Shown: positions 1-6,599 of the stretch, in pieces | Layout: each line of letters starts with the position of its first letter | Numbering within the stretch: the stretch's first letter is position 1 | The notes under the pieces: generated by a model | What the model was told of the DNA's origin: nothing | Seen by the model: the letters and a program-made list of their open reading frames with translations, nothing else | Databases searched by the model: none | NCBI GenBank assembly: GCA_947456005.1 | Contig: CANGRP010000086.1 | Location: 1-9,420, forward strand | Direction: 5' to 3' | Origin: Caulobacteraceae bacterium | GTDB lineage: Bacteria > Pseudomonadota > Alphaproteobacteria > Caulobacterales > Caulobacteraceae | DNA: 9,420 bases | Program-made: the position numbers and the translations under genes

Positions 1-390
1 ACCTCCGCCGATGTAGATGTTATTCCGGTAAAGTCCGACGGCGGCCTCGGTTGAGGTTCCCCGGCCTTGTCCTGAGCCCCTGAGAGTGATCTCCGAGTTC
101 GAGGGCGAAGAGGTATCAAGAAACTTCACGCCCGGGACGCTGTTCAGGATCACCTGAGGATCCACGATGTCCCCGCGCTCTATGAGCTGATTCACGTCGA
201 TGACGGAGGCCGAGACGGGTACATCGCGCAGCCTTTCCTCACGTCGCCTCGCCGTTACGACGACCTCGCCCACCGATGCCGTCTCATCCCCACTCCTGAC
301 CTGCGCAGTGGTCGGGGAGGGCGTGCAGGCGAGAAGCGCCGCCACGCCGGCCCCGCCCAGCAAAAAATGGCGTTGGATAGACTTGGACAT
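1..390 (-). CDS. TonB-dependent outer-membrane receptor, N-terminal part (runs off the left edge)
   Basis: The 130 visible residues are the start of a TonB-dependent receptor, which would import a ligand across the outer membrane using TonB energy. Residues 1-30 form an export signal: Lys/Arg/His near the start, a hydrophobic stretch at about 9-21, and a possible signal peptidase I site after TTA (27-29). A TonB-box-like segment EVVVTARRREE lies at 42-52, followed by the start of the plug domain (VPVSASVI at 57-64, NSVPGV at 83-88, EITLRGSG at 100-107, GLYRNNIYIGG at 119-129). This order is typical of the family. ATG at 390 is preceded by a GGGGAAG Shine-Dalgarno 4-5 bases upstream. The beta-barrel lies outside the window, so the ligand cannot be inferred from it. 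Its position beside a GntR regulator and exported sulfatases suggests an organosulfate or its product. Oddity: Leu-Leu-Ala-Cys at 19-22 resembles a lipobox. Confidence 0.9.
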   Translation of the reverse strand, partial: MSKSIQRHFLLGGAGVAALLACTPSPTTAQVRSGDETASVGEVVVTARRREERLRDVPVSASVIDVNQLIERGDIVDPQVILNSVPGVKFLDTSSPSNSEITLRGSGQGRGTSTEAAVGLYRNNIYIGGG

Positions 391-410
391 GGGCTTCCCC
401 GCGGTGACTC

Positions 411-418
411 TGTCGACA
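411..418. promoter_or_regulatory. Perfect 8-bp palindrome TGTCGACA upstream of the receptor gene
   Basis: TGTCGACA is self-complementary. It lies 21-28 bases upstream of the receptor start codon, just downstream of the candidate -10, around the expected transcription start, where a repressor site would act. TGTC/GACA words also occur at 446-450 and in the inverted repeat at 1452-1468 of the sulfatase control region. This makes it a candidate half of a shared operator for the neighbouring GntR regulator. No binding is shown by the sequence itself, and an 8-bp palindrome can arise by chance. Confidence 0.25.
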
Positions 419-422
419 CACC

Positions 423-451
423 TACACTGAGGGTTTGTCCAGAACTGTCAA
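423..451 (-). promoter_or_regulatory. Candidate sigma-70-type promoter for the TonB-dependent receptor
   Basis: Reading leftward, a consensus -35 TTGACA (451-446) is followed by a 17-base spacer and the hexamer AGTGTA (428-423) as a poor -10. Transcription would start near 416, giving a leader of about 25 bases before the ATG at 390. The -35 and spacing are good and the -10 weak, consistent with a regulated promoter. The rest of the 174-bp gap between receptor and regulator (391-564) shows no coding signal. Confidence 0.35.
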
Positions 452-564
452 CACTTTCCAGCTCTCATATGCCCACTTGCCATTCGCACCTGCCAGCGCA
501 GGCGCTTCGGCGGCGCGTCGCGATTGGGCGACTACGCTCGTGGGAGGCCTCTGTTCCGGACACT

Positions 565-1332
565 TCAGAGAACTGGCTGTGTCCTTGGTTCTGAGCGCCC
601 TGATCGACGGCGCTTTCCCTTGAACTCGATCACCGCCTGGGGAATGGCCGCTTGGAGCTGCGTCGCCCGGGCAACGCCCGCGGCGTGCATTCGCCTCGCG
701 AGGTCGCCGGCTCTTCTCGGGTCGCGATCCGTAACTGCGTTGGTGAGCAGCCGATAGGCTTCGTACTCTGCCTGCCGCATTTCCTGGGTCGCCATGCTCA
801 GGTGGCCGAATGCGTGGCCTACGCCTTCAGACAGGTCACGGATGATCTGATGGAGACGAGGATTGCGCGCTGCGCCGTACAATACAGACACAAAGGCGTA
901 GGTGGCGAGCTTGAACTCATTCGGCGTCGTTGCGGGGGCGGCCGCCAGACGCGCCAGTTGTTGCAGTTCGCGACGCAGGTCCGCGAGCTGGCTCCGGCTG
1001 ATCCGTTGCGCCGCCAGTTCCGCCATGGCTGCGAAGATGAACTCGCGCGCCTCCATCGTGACGCCGACTTCGTCATCCTGAAGAGAGTTCACGAATGCGC
1101 CCTTGCGCGGGAGGATACGAACCAGGGCGCGAGACTCCAGCAAGCGGAGCGCCTCTCTCACGGGGCCGCGGCTTACGCAGAACCGCGCCGCCAGGTCGAT
1201 TGTGCTTAGGTGATCGCCAGGCCGAAGTTCCCCACTTACGATCATGCCGCGAACGGCACGGGCGATGTCGGGGGGTGTGAATCGACCCTCATTCACGTTC
1301 TCTGACTTCAAGCCACGATGCTCCTGACCCAC
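565..1332 (-). CDS. GntR-family transcriptional regulator, FadR/FCD-like subfamily
   Basis: This 255-residue protein is a one-component repressor or activator of the GntR type. The N-terminal winged helix-turn-helix spans about 19-82, with the signature SRGPVREALRLLESRALV (54-71) and the wing ILPRKGAFV (73-81). The all-alpha C-terminal part (about 90-230) has the size and pattern of an FCD effector domain, but the usual metal ligands are mostly absent. Where FCD proteins have Asp-x-x-x-His it reads YAFVSVLYGAARNPRL (145-160), and only the last His (H216) is in a typical place. It may therefore bind its effector without metal. Start: GTG at 1332 has an upstream GGATAAGG. An in-frame TTG at 1311 follows a better GGAG, so the true start is ambiguous by seven residues, all before the DNA-binding domain. 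It lies between the receptor gene (same strand) and the sulfatase operon (divergent), the normal place for their regulator. The C-terminal Arg/Lys-rich tail (238-250) may be disordered. Confidence 0.9.
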   Translation of the reverse strand: MGQEHRGLKSENVNEGRFTPPDIARAVRGMIVSGELRPGDHLSTIDLAARFCVSRGPVREALRLLESRALVRILPRKGAFVNSLQDDEVGVTMEAREFIFAAMAELAAQRISRSQLADLRRELQQLARLAAAPATTPNEFKLATYAFVSVLYGAARNPRLHQIIRDLSEGVGHAFGHLSMATQEMRQAEYEAYRLLTNAVTDRDPRRAGDLARRMHAAGVARATQLQAAIPQAVIEFKGKRRRSGRSEPRTQPVL

Positions 1333-1369
1333 GCCTTATCCGCGTCGAAGGTGCGGCTGGCGGATTCGA

Positions 1370-1391
1370 CTGCCTGAACCCTGTCTGAACC
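1370..1391. repeat. 11-bp tandem direct repeat in the divergent control region
   Basis: CTGCCTGAACC (1370-1380) is followed at once by CTGTCTGAACC (1381-1391), a single mismatch in 11 bases. The repeat unit is close to one helical turn, so both copies face the same side of the DNA. It lies about 40-60 bp upstream of the GntR start and about 130 bp upstream of the first sulfatase. This fits a regulator-binding site, but chance duplication is possible. Confidence 0.45.
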
Positions 1392-1451
1392 CGACTTCCG
1401 AGTTCCGGCAAGCCGCAAGCGGGACGACAAGGAAACGCCTAAAGCCTCTCT

Positions 1452-1468
1452 TGTCAAAACAGATGACA
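1452..1468. promoter_or_regulatory. Inverted repeat TGTCA-N7-TGACA, candidate operator/promoter of the divergent region
   Basis: TGTCA (1452-1456) and TGACA (1464-1468) are exact reverse complements, separated by seven bases, with half-site centres 12 bp apart. The left arm also forms TTGACA on the minus strand (1457-1452), a consensus -35 that could serve the GntR gene, though no good -10 follows at the right spacing. The site lies 55-71 bp upstream of the sulfatase ATG at 1523. The A/T-rich stretch at 1471-1484 next to it is where a rightward promoter would be expected, but I see no convincing -35/-10 pair. A dimeric GntR protein binding here is inference. Confidence 0.35.
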
Positions 1469-1522
1469 CTATGTTTGTTTATTGCAGACAGATTTGTACG
1501 ATCCCGGGCGGAGGTGCGCTTC

Positions 1523-2974
1523 ATGAAGTTCGGAAAAATGGCGGCCTTGGCGGCCACGGTCCTTGGCCTTTCACCCGGGGTGGCGTCGGGTCAGGAGTCG
1601 AAGTCGACGCGGCCCAATGTGATCATGATCGTGGCTGATGACCTGGGCGCCACAGACCTCAGCTCCTACGGCTATCCATCCGCCATCCCGACCCCCAACA
1701 TCGACCGGATCGCAGCGCGAGGCGTGAAGTTTACGCGGGGCTACTCGACCGCAAGCGTCTGCAGTCCCTCTCGCGCGGGTCTTCTCACGGGACAGTATCA
1801 GCAGCGCTTCGGGTTCGAGTACCTCGCGCCTTCCAGTCCTCGGCAGCCGGACGGCGGCCTGCAGCCGGGACAGACTCTGGTCTCCGAGAAGCTCAAGGGA
1901 GCGGGATACCGCACCGTCGCCATCGGAAAGTGGCACCTTGGCATCACCCCTGACAGGCTTCCGACAGCCCGCGGATTCGACGAGTTCTTTGGTTTCCTCG
2001 GCGGCGAGACGTCCTACATGGATCCGGCCTCCCCGGATGTGGTGAACCAGGCTGCGCCCTATGTGGGCGAGCGGAGCTTCCGGCGCGAGGCGGAGTCGAC
2101 CCAAATCGGCCGTTGGCGCGCAGGCGTGGCGGAACAGGAGTGGATCCGCAACGAAGGCCAGTATTTGACGGATGCGCTCACTGACGAGGCCGTCGGCCAT
2201 ATCCGTCGTCAGAAGCCCGGTGATCCGCCGCTGTTCATGTACCTCGCCCACCTGGCGCCCCACAGCCCCTTCCAAGCCTCCCGGAAATACTACGATCGAT
2301 TCCCGCGGGAAAAGGATCCGCTCAAGCGGACCTATGCGGCCATGGTGAGCGCCCTGGACGATGGTGTCGGACGCGTGATGTCGGCCCTCGAGAAAGCGGG
2401 CATATCCGAGAACACCATCGTCGTTTTCACCTCCGACAATGGAGCTGCGACCTACTTCGGGGTCTCGGACTGTACCCGGCTGAGCGGCGGAAAGCTGAGC
2501 TATAACGAGGGTGGGGCAAGGGTGCCCTATATCGTTTCATGGCCCGCCCAGTGGCCCAGGGGCCGGCAGGAGAGCCGGAATGTCTCACACCTCGATCTCT
2601 ACCCGACCATCCTGGCTGCGGCGGGAATTCCGGCGGACAAGGCCCTTGACGGCTTCGACCTCACGCCCCGGATGAACGGTGACGACACCCCGATCCATGA
2701 AGCGCTCTTCTGGCGGACTGGTCCCGAGTTCGCCGCTCTGATGGGAGACTGGAAGCTGATGTCGAACACCCGTCCGAACAGCTTTCCCTGGACCTTTGAC
2801 CTCAAGCGGGACCCACTCGAGACCCGAAACCTGATGTTTGAGGCTCCCGATCGCACCCGGGAACTCCAGGCGCGTTACAAGGGGTGGCAATCGGAAATGA
2901 AGCCGCCAGCCTGGGCTCCCACAAGCGGGTTCCAAGTCTTCCATTGCGGGAGAGTCGTGTTCCACGACCAGTAA
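1523..2974 (+). CDS. Exported type I (formylglycine-dependent) sulfatase, first of a tandem pair
   Basis: This 483-residue protein hydrolyses a sulfate ester. A signal peptide (MKFGKMAALAATVLGLSPG..., cleavage near ASG-Q at about 21-24) places it in the periplasm or beyond. The sulfatase signature C-S-P-S-R at 80-84 supplies Cys80, which must be oxidised to formylglycine. Other active-site elements are Asp39-Asp40 (VADDLG) and Asp305-Asn306 (TSDNG) for calcium, GKWHLG (135-140) with Lys136 and His138, APH (His247), and Lys324 in SGGK. The C-terminal subdomain (about 400-460) has GDWKLM and the usual FDLKRDPLETRNL. Length is normal for the family. ATG at 1523 follows a GGAGG eight bases upstream; an in-frame TTG at 1451 would add 24 residues ahead of the signal peptide and is rejected. 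The S1-family fold and chemistry are established; the substrate is unknown. It is the first gene rightward from the divergent control region, so it is probably the operon leader. Confidence 0.95.
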   Translation: MKFGKMAALAATVLGLSPGVASGQESKSTRPNVIMIVADDLGATDLSSYGYPSAIPTPNIDRIAARGVKFTRGYSTASVCSPSRAGLLTGQYQQRFGFEYLAPSSPRQPDGGLQPGQTLVSEKLKGAGYRTVAIGKWHLGITPDRLPTARGFDEFFGFLGGETSYMDPASPDVVNQAAPYVGERSFRREAESTQIGRWRAGVAEQEWIRNEGQYLTDALTDEAVGHIRRQKPGDPPLFMYLAHLAPHSPFQASRKYYDRFPREKDPLKRTYAAMVSALDDGVGRVMSALEKAGISENTIVVFTSDNGAATYFGVSDCTRLSGGKLSYNEGGARVPYIVSWPAQWPRGRQESRNVSHLDLYPTILAAAGIPADKALDGFDLTPRMNGDDTPIHEALFWRTGPEFAALMGDWKLMSNTRPNSFPWTFDLKRDPLETRNLMFEAPDRTRELQARYKGWQSEMKPPAWAPTSGFQVFHCGRVVFHDQ

Positions 2975-3076
2975 CAGCTGCTACGGGCGCCCAGGGGCCC
3001 CGGAGTCGCCGGAGCGTAGAAGCCCGCGGGGAGAAATCTCCACTCTTTCATGCCGTTCTCTCGAACAAGGTGACCC

Positions 3077-4570
3077 ATGTTCATGCGACCTTTCGCCACA
3101 AGCCTCGCGGCGATCGTCGGCGCCCTCGCCCTCGAAGGCTCCCTGACCGGAGGCGCGCGGGCCGGTGACACGCGGCCAAATGTCGTCGTGATCCTCGCGG
3201 ACGATCTTGGATACGGCGATATCAGCGCGCAAGGCGGCCGTATTCCAACACCCAACCTAGACGCCCTGACGCGATCCGGCGTTCGCTTTACGAGCGGTTA
3301 TGTCACCGCCGCCGTGTGCGCACCGTCCCGGGCAGGTCTGCTCACCGGTCGCGCCCAGACCCGTTTCGGGTTCGAGTTCAATCCCGTCGGACGCGACGAG
3401 CGCGTCGGCCCGCCCACGACCGAGGTCATGATCCCGGCGCTCTTGCGGGACAACCGCTACGACACGGGGATCGTCGGGAAATGGCACCTCGGAAAGTCGC
3501 CGGGATACCATCCATTGGACCGGGGATTCGGAAGTTTCTACGGCGTGCTTGATGGCGGGACGTCCTACTTTCCCGATCCCGGACCCGGGCCCGGTGATGA
3601 AGTCGCCGCAACCGCTGACCTGAAGAGCTTCAACCGTAACCGGATGCCGGTCTATCGGGGCCGGGAGGTTGTGGAAGCGCCGGGCCACCTTACGGAAAGG
3701 TTCACGGATGAGGCCGTGGAGTTTGTATCCCAGAAGCGCGAGGTTCCGTTCTTCCTCTACCTTGCGTACACCGCGCCACACACGCCCCTCATGGCCGCTA
3801 AGACCTACTTGGATCGCTTCCGGAACATTGAGGACACCCATCACCGCGTCTACGCAGCGATGGTTTCGTCACTGGATGATGGTGTCGGTCGGCTCCTCCA
3901 GGCCCTCGAGGCCACAGGCCAGAGGGACAATACGCTTGTGGTGTTCCTGAGCGATAATGGGTGTCCCTTCTACATTCGCGGCGCTTGTTCGAACGCTCCT
4001 CTTTCCGGACACAAGGCCCTGCCGTGGGACGGTGGAATCCGTGTGCCATTCATCGTGTCCTGGCCGGCCAAGCTGAGGCCCGGTGTCAGCGATCGTCCCG
4101 TCTCGTCCCTCGATATCCTGCCCACGATCGCGGCGGTTGCCGGTGCTCAGACGCCGAAGACCGCAGAGGGGCTCGACCTGGTCCGTCTGATGGGGTCCGG
4201 GGGGAGGGGCCGCGCCGAAAGAACCCTGTTCTGGCGCATGGGCCCCAATCACGTCGTCAGGACCGATCGCTGGAGCCTGGTCGTGGTCAATAAGTCGGAG
4301 ACCGCAGAGGATCCGGAGAGCCTAGTCGGAAGACCGGTGCCTGACGGGGTCCCTGCGACGGTCTCACCGCTCGGCCAATACACGCTGCTTTATGACATTC
4401 GAGTCGACCCTGGGCAGACCGTCGATGTCGCGGCCCGCCATCCCGAAGTCGTATCAGACCTCAAGCGGCGCTTTTCGGCCTGGGACGCCTCCAATATCGC
4501 CCCGATGTACACAAGTCGCCGTCAATTCAGCATCGAGGTGAACGGACGAAAGGTTCAACTCTTCAATTAA
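3077..4570 (+). CDS. Exported type I (formylglycine-dependent) sulfatase, second of a tandem pair
   Basis: This 497-residue protein is a paralogue of the preceding sulfatase, with a signal peptide ending near ARA-G (27-30). The signature C-A-P-S-R lies at 81-85 (Cys81 is the formylglycine precursor). Active-site partners are Asp42-Asp43, GKWHLG (134-139), His235 in APH, Asp293-Asn294 in LSDNG, and Lys313 in SGHK. The blocks ADDLG, PTPN, the S-x-LDDGVGR motif, RVPFIVSWPA and LDILPT match the first copy closely. Between blocks the two differ strongly, for example at 160-205 and at 295-320, where substrate-contacting loops lie. The C-terminus carries an insertion (about 405-435) and an extra tail (471-497) compared with copy 1, suggesting a different substrate or sulfate position. 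AAGGTG precedes ATG 3077; the in-frame ATG at 3083 is an equal alternative. The 102-bp spacer from copy 1 is rich in short G+C palindromes but has no convincing terminator, so co-transcription is likely. Confidence 0.95.
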   Translation: MFMRPFATSLAAIVGALALEGSLTGGARAGDTRPNVVVILADDLGYGDISAQGGRIPTPNLDALTRSGVRFTSGYVTAAVCAPSRAGLLTGRAQTRFGFEFNPVGRDERVGPPTTEVMIPALLRDNRYDTGIVGKWHLGKSPGYHPLDRGFGSFYGVLDGGTSYFPDPGPGPGDEVAATADLKSFNRNRMPVYRGREVVEAPGHLTERFTDEAVEFVSQKREVPFFLYLAYTAPHTPLMAAKTYLDRFRNIEDTHHRVYAAMVSSLDDGVGRLLQALEATGQRDNTLVVFLSDNGCPFYIRGACSNAPLSGHKALPWDGGIRVPFIVSWPAKLRPGVSDRPVSSLDILPTIAAVAGAQTPKTAEGLDLVRLMGSGGRGRAERTLFWRMGPNHVVRTDRWSLVVVNKSETAEDPESLVGRPVPDGVPATVSPLGQYTLLYDIRVDPGQTVDVAARHPEVVSDLKRRFSAWDASNIAPMYTSRRQFSIEVNGRKVQLFN

Positions 4571-4655
4571 TCCAAGGCCTTGGATGAGGAACTGGGTGGA
4601 GCGGATCCGCCGCGGCTCCGACCCAAGGCGGAACGTGAACCCAGCCGGAGCCGAT

Positions 4656-5606
4656 ATGTCTCTCCTATTCAATACGCCGATCGAGGCCAAGCCCGATGGA
4701 ATGTTTGTCGGCCCCTGGCGGTCGCCACGGAACATGCTGAGCGCACAGTCCTACGATGGGCACAAGTCGATCCACGACGATGACACGGCGAGCAAGCTGG
4801 GCTTTCGCGGCGGAACGATTGAGGGTCCCACTCACTTTAGCCTGTTAGCGCCCCTGGGCGTGCGGATCTGGGGCGAAGAGTTCCTCGCGCGGGGCTGCAT
4901 CTCAGCCCATTACCGGGCTCCCTGCTTCGAGGGTGAGGAGACGCAGGCCCAGGCCCGACTAACCGGCGACTCCCGGAGGGCCGAGGTCCAGGTCCTCAAG
5001 CGCGATGGCGTCGAGGTACTACGCGGGACGCTCTCTCTCGGGCCTGACCATGGGCAGACGTCGCTGGACCTCCGGCTCACTGAGTTGGAGCCACTCCAGG
5101 ATCGTCGCATCCTGGCTGACATCCGATTGGGGTCGACGACACCCCGTCGACGGGTGGTCATGGAGTTCGCCCGGCACATGGGCGCCTTGTACCCGTTCAG
5201 TCTGCGGGACAAGCTGCAGAGCATCACAGAGCCCTCTCCGGCTTATGACCTGGCGACGGCTTCTGAAACGCCCTGGAAAAGGGCGATTCTCCCTTTTGAG
5301 ATGATCAGCGTCCTTGCCCAGTACACCATTGCAGATGAGCCCATCCCCGTTCGGAATCCCGTGGTGGGACTCTTCGCAGACCAGGAGATACGCCTGATCG
5401 ATGGCCCGCTCTTCGTCGGACAAACCTACGAGATCGAACGGACCATGATCGCGATGAGCGGCAGCCGAAGAACCGAGAGCCTCTGGATGCGAACCTCAGT
5501 CTTCAGGGAGGGCGAGGACCATCTGGTGGCGACCCTGCTATTGAACCAAGCCTACTTGAAGGCCTCGTTCCCCGGCTATCCTGAATATGAGGGCGCGTCG
5601 GGATGA
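4656..5606 (+). CDS. Double-hotdog MaoC/FAS1-type dehydratase-like protein
   Basis: With this start the protein has 316 residues, the length of two fused hotdog domains. Family knowledge suggests hydration or dehydration of an acyl-CoA-like thioester, or a thioesterase-like role. The first half contains a hydratase-like segment: SYDGHKSIHDDDTA (32-45), then GFRGGTIEGPTHFSLL (49-64), which resembles the MaoC pattern in which Asp and His precede an Ala/Gly-rich helix. Spacing differs, with Asp34 and His40 six apart instead of five, so catalytic residues are not certain. The second half (about 165-305) has weaker hotdog character, with VGLFADQEIRLIDGPLFVGQTYEIER at 237-262. Start choice: ATG 4656 has GGAG five bases upstream. 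ATG 4584 (AAGG six bases upstream) would add 24 Arg-rich residues that do not look like part of the fold, but it cannot be excluded. It sits 85 bp (or 13 bp) behind sulfatase 2, and its stop overlaps the next start (ATGA). Confidence 0.75.
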   Translation: MSLLFNTPIEAKPDGMFVGPWRSPRNMLSAQSYDGHKSIHDDDTASKLGFRGGTIEGPTHFSLLAPLGVRIWGEEFLARGCISAHYRAPCFEGEETQAQARLTGDSRRAEVQVLKRDGVEVLRGTLSLGPDHGQTSLDLRLTELEPLQDRRILADIRLGSTTPRRRVVMEFARHMGALYPFSLRDKLQSITEPSPAYDLATASETPWKRAILPFEMISVLAQYTIADEPIPVRNPVVGLFADQEIRLIDGPLFVGQTYEIERTMIAMSGSRRTESLWMRTSVFREGEDHLVATLLLNQAYLKASFPGYPEYEGASG

Positions 5607-6442
5607 TGTCGCGCAGAGATCTGAATGGCGGGCTCCTAGGCGCCGGCCTCGCTGGCGCCGCCCGGGGAGGGGAGGGCCGAACGGTGCGTTCGGGAGAGGT
5701 GACTCTGCATTATCGGGTCGCGGGGCGCGGCGCGCCTGTTGTCTTTCTGCCCTCTCTCGGACGTGGCGCGGAGGATTTCGACCAGTTGGCTGCGGCGGTG
5801 TCCAGGGCGGGCTTCCGGGCCATCTCTCCCCAGCCTAGGGGTATCGGGGAGAGTCGGGGTCCGATGCAGGCCCTGCGCCTGGATGATCTCGCGGGGGACG
5901 TCCTTGCCGCCCTGAATGACGTCTCCGCCGAGCCGGCAATCGTGGTCGGACACGCCTTCGGCAATCGCGTCGCTCGTCGCCTTGCAAGCCTCCACCCATC
6001 CTGCGTGCGAGCTGTGATCCTCCTTGCTGCGGGAGGTCGAGTGCGGATGGCGCCGGAAATCGAGCCAATCTTTCTGCAGTGCTTTGACCTCTCCCTTCCG
6101 GACGAGGTCCGGATGAAGGCGGTCGGCAAGGCGTTCTTAGCGCCGGGCAATGACGCGTCTCCTTGGAGAGATGGGTGGTGGCCCGATGCGGCCCGCGCTC
6201 AGCTGCACGCGTCGGAACAGACTCCCGTCGAGCTCTGGTGGAAGGCGGGAGGGCGGCCAATCCTGGTCATCCAGGGCCGGGAAGATATCCTCGCCCCACC
6301 GGCGAACGCCCAGATCCTCAAGGAGGAGCTCGGCGCCCAGGTCTCCGTAATCGAGGCGCCCAACGCCGGTCACGCCATGCTTCCAGAACAGCCCCAGCTG
6401 ATCGCGGACACAGTGATCACGTATGCGAAGAGCCTGGGATGA
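5603..6442 (+). CDS. Tat-exported alpha/beta-hydrolase-fold protein with the nucleophile Ser replaced by Ala
   Basis: This 279-residue protein has the alpha/beta-hydrolase fold. FLPSLGRGAEDFDQL (48-62) is the oxyanion-loop region, PQPRGIGESRGP (76-87) matches the usual 'D.rG.G.S' segment, and VVGHAFGNRVAR (114-125) is the nucleophile elbow. The acid and base of the triad are present as Asp228 (QGREDIL) and His257 (NAGHAML). The elbow is normally G-x-S-x-G but here is G-H-A-F-G, with Ala118 encoded by gcc at 5954-5956, so the classical Ser nucleophile is missing. Classical esterase activity is therefore doubtful; a binding role or a reaction using only the Asp/His pair is possible. The N-terminus SRRDLNGGLLGAGLAGAA (3-20) looks like a twin-arginine signal, though its hydrophobic core is short, suggesting folded export to the periplasm where the sulfatases act. 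The start overlaps the upstream stop as ATGA, with GAGGG nine bases before it, implying translational coupling. Confidence 0.88.
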   Translation: MMSRRDLNGGLLGAGLAGAARGGEGRTVRSGEVTLHYRVAGRGAPVVFLPSLGRGAEDFDQLAAAVSRAGFRAISPQPRGIGESRGPMQALRLDDLAGDVLAALNDVSAEPAIVVGHAFGNRVARRLASLHPSCVRAVILLAAGGRVRMAPEIEPIFLQCFDLSLPDEVRMKAVGKAFLAPGNDASPWRDGWWPDAARAQLHASEQTPVELWWKAGGRPILVIQGREDILAPPANAQILKEELGAQVSVIEAPNAGHAMLPEQPQLIADTVITYAKSLG

Positions 6443-6599
6443 GGTCGGATCCGATCCGGGCGGCAGGTGGGACTTCGCTTCCCTCCACCCACACGCCCGC
6501 GGCTCTGGCCGCCGAAATCCCATAGGGGCCGCCATGGCCGAGGGGCGCTGGAGGGTGAGGGCGCGCAGACGTGCAACACCCGTCATTGGAGGTTGAAGG
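6443..6599 (+). other. Intergenic spacer before the acyl-CoA synthetase
   Basis: These 157 bases separate the hydrolase-like gene from the acyl-CoA synthetase, the longest gap in the rightward cluster. There are short palindromic words (CGGATCCG at 6446-6453, GCCATGGC at 6532-6539), but I see no clear -35/-10 pair and no strong hairpin with a T run. A 20-codon reading frame (6534-6596) starts after AGGGG and stops just past the Shine-Dalgarno of the next gene, which may be chance. A secondary promoter for the last two genes could lie here but is not demonstrated. Confidence 0.4.

Noticed and set aside
652..1209. Plus-strand frame (185 residues) opposite the GntR gene
   Set aside because: Shadow of the regulator, which has a clear GntR signature on the other strand.
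1451..1522. Upstream TTG start extending the first sulfatase by 24 residues
   Set aside because: ATG 1523 has a strong GGAGG at good spacing and begins a normal signal peptide; the extension covers the control-region dyad and lies ahead of the signal peptide.
1571..2275. Long minus-strand frame (234 residues) inside the first sulfatase
   Set aside because: Antisense shadow of a clearly coding gene in G+C-rich DNA; no family motifs.
3030..3041. GGAGA-AA-TCTCC hairpin between the sulfatases as a terminator
   Set aside because: Stem only 4-5 bp, no T run; the neighbouring GGGCGCCC and GGGGCCCC words are expected in G+C-rich spacers.
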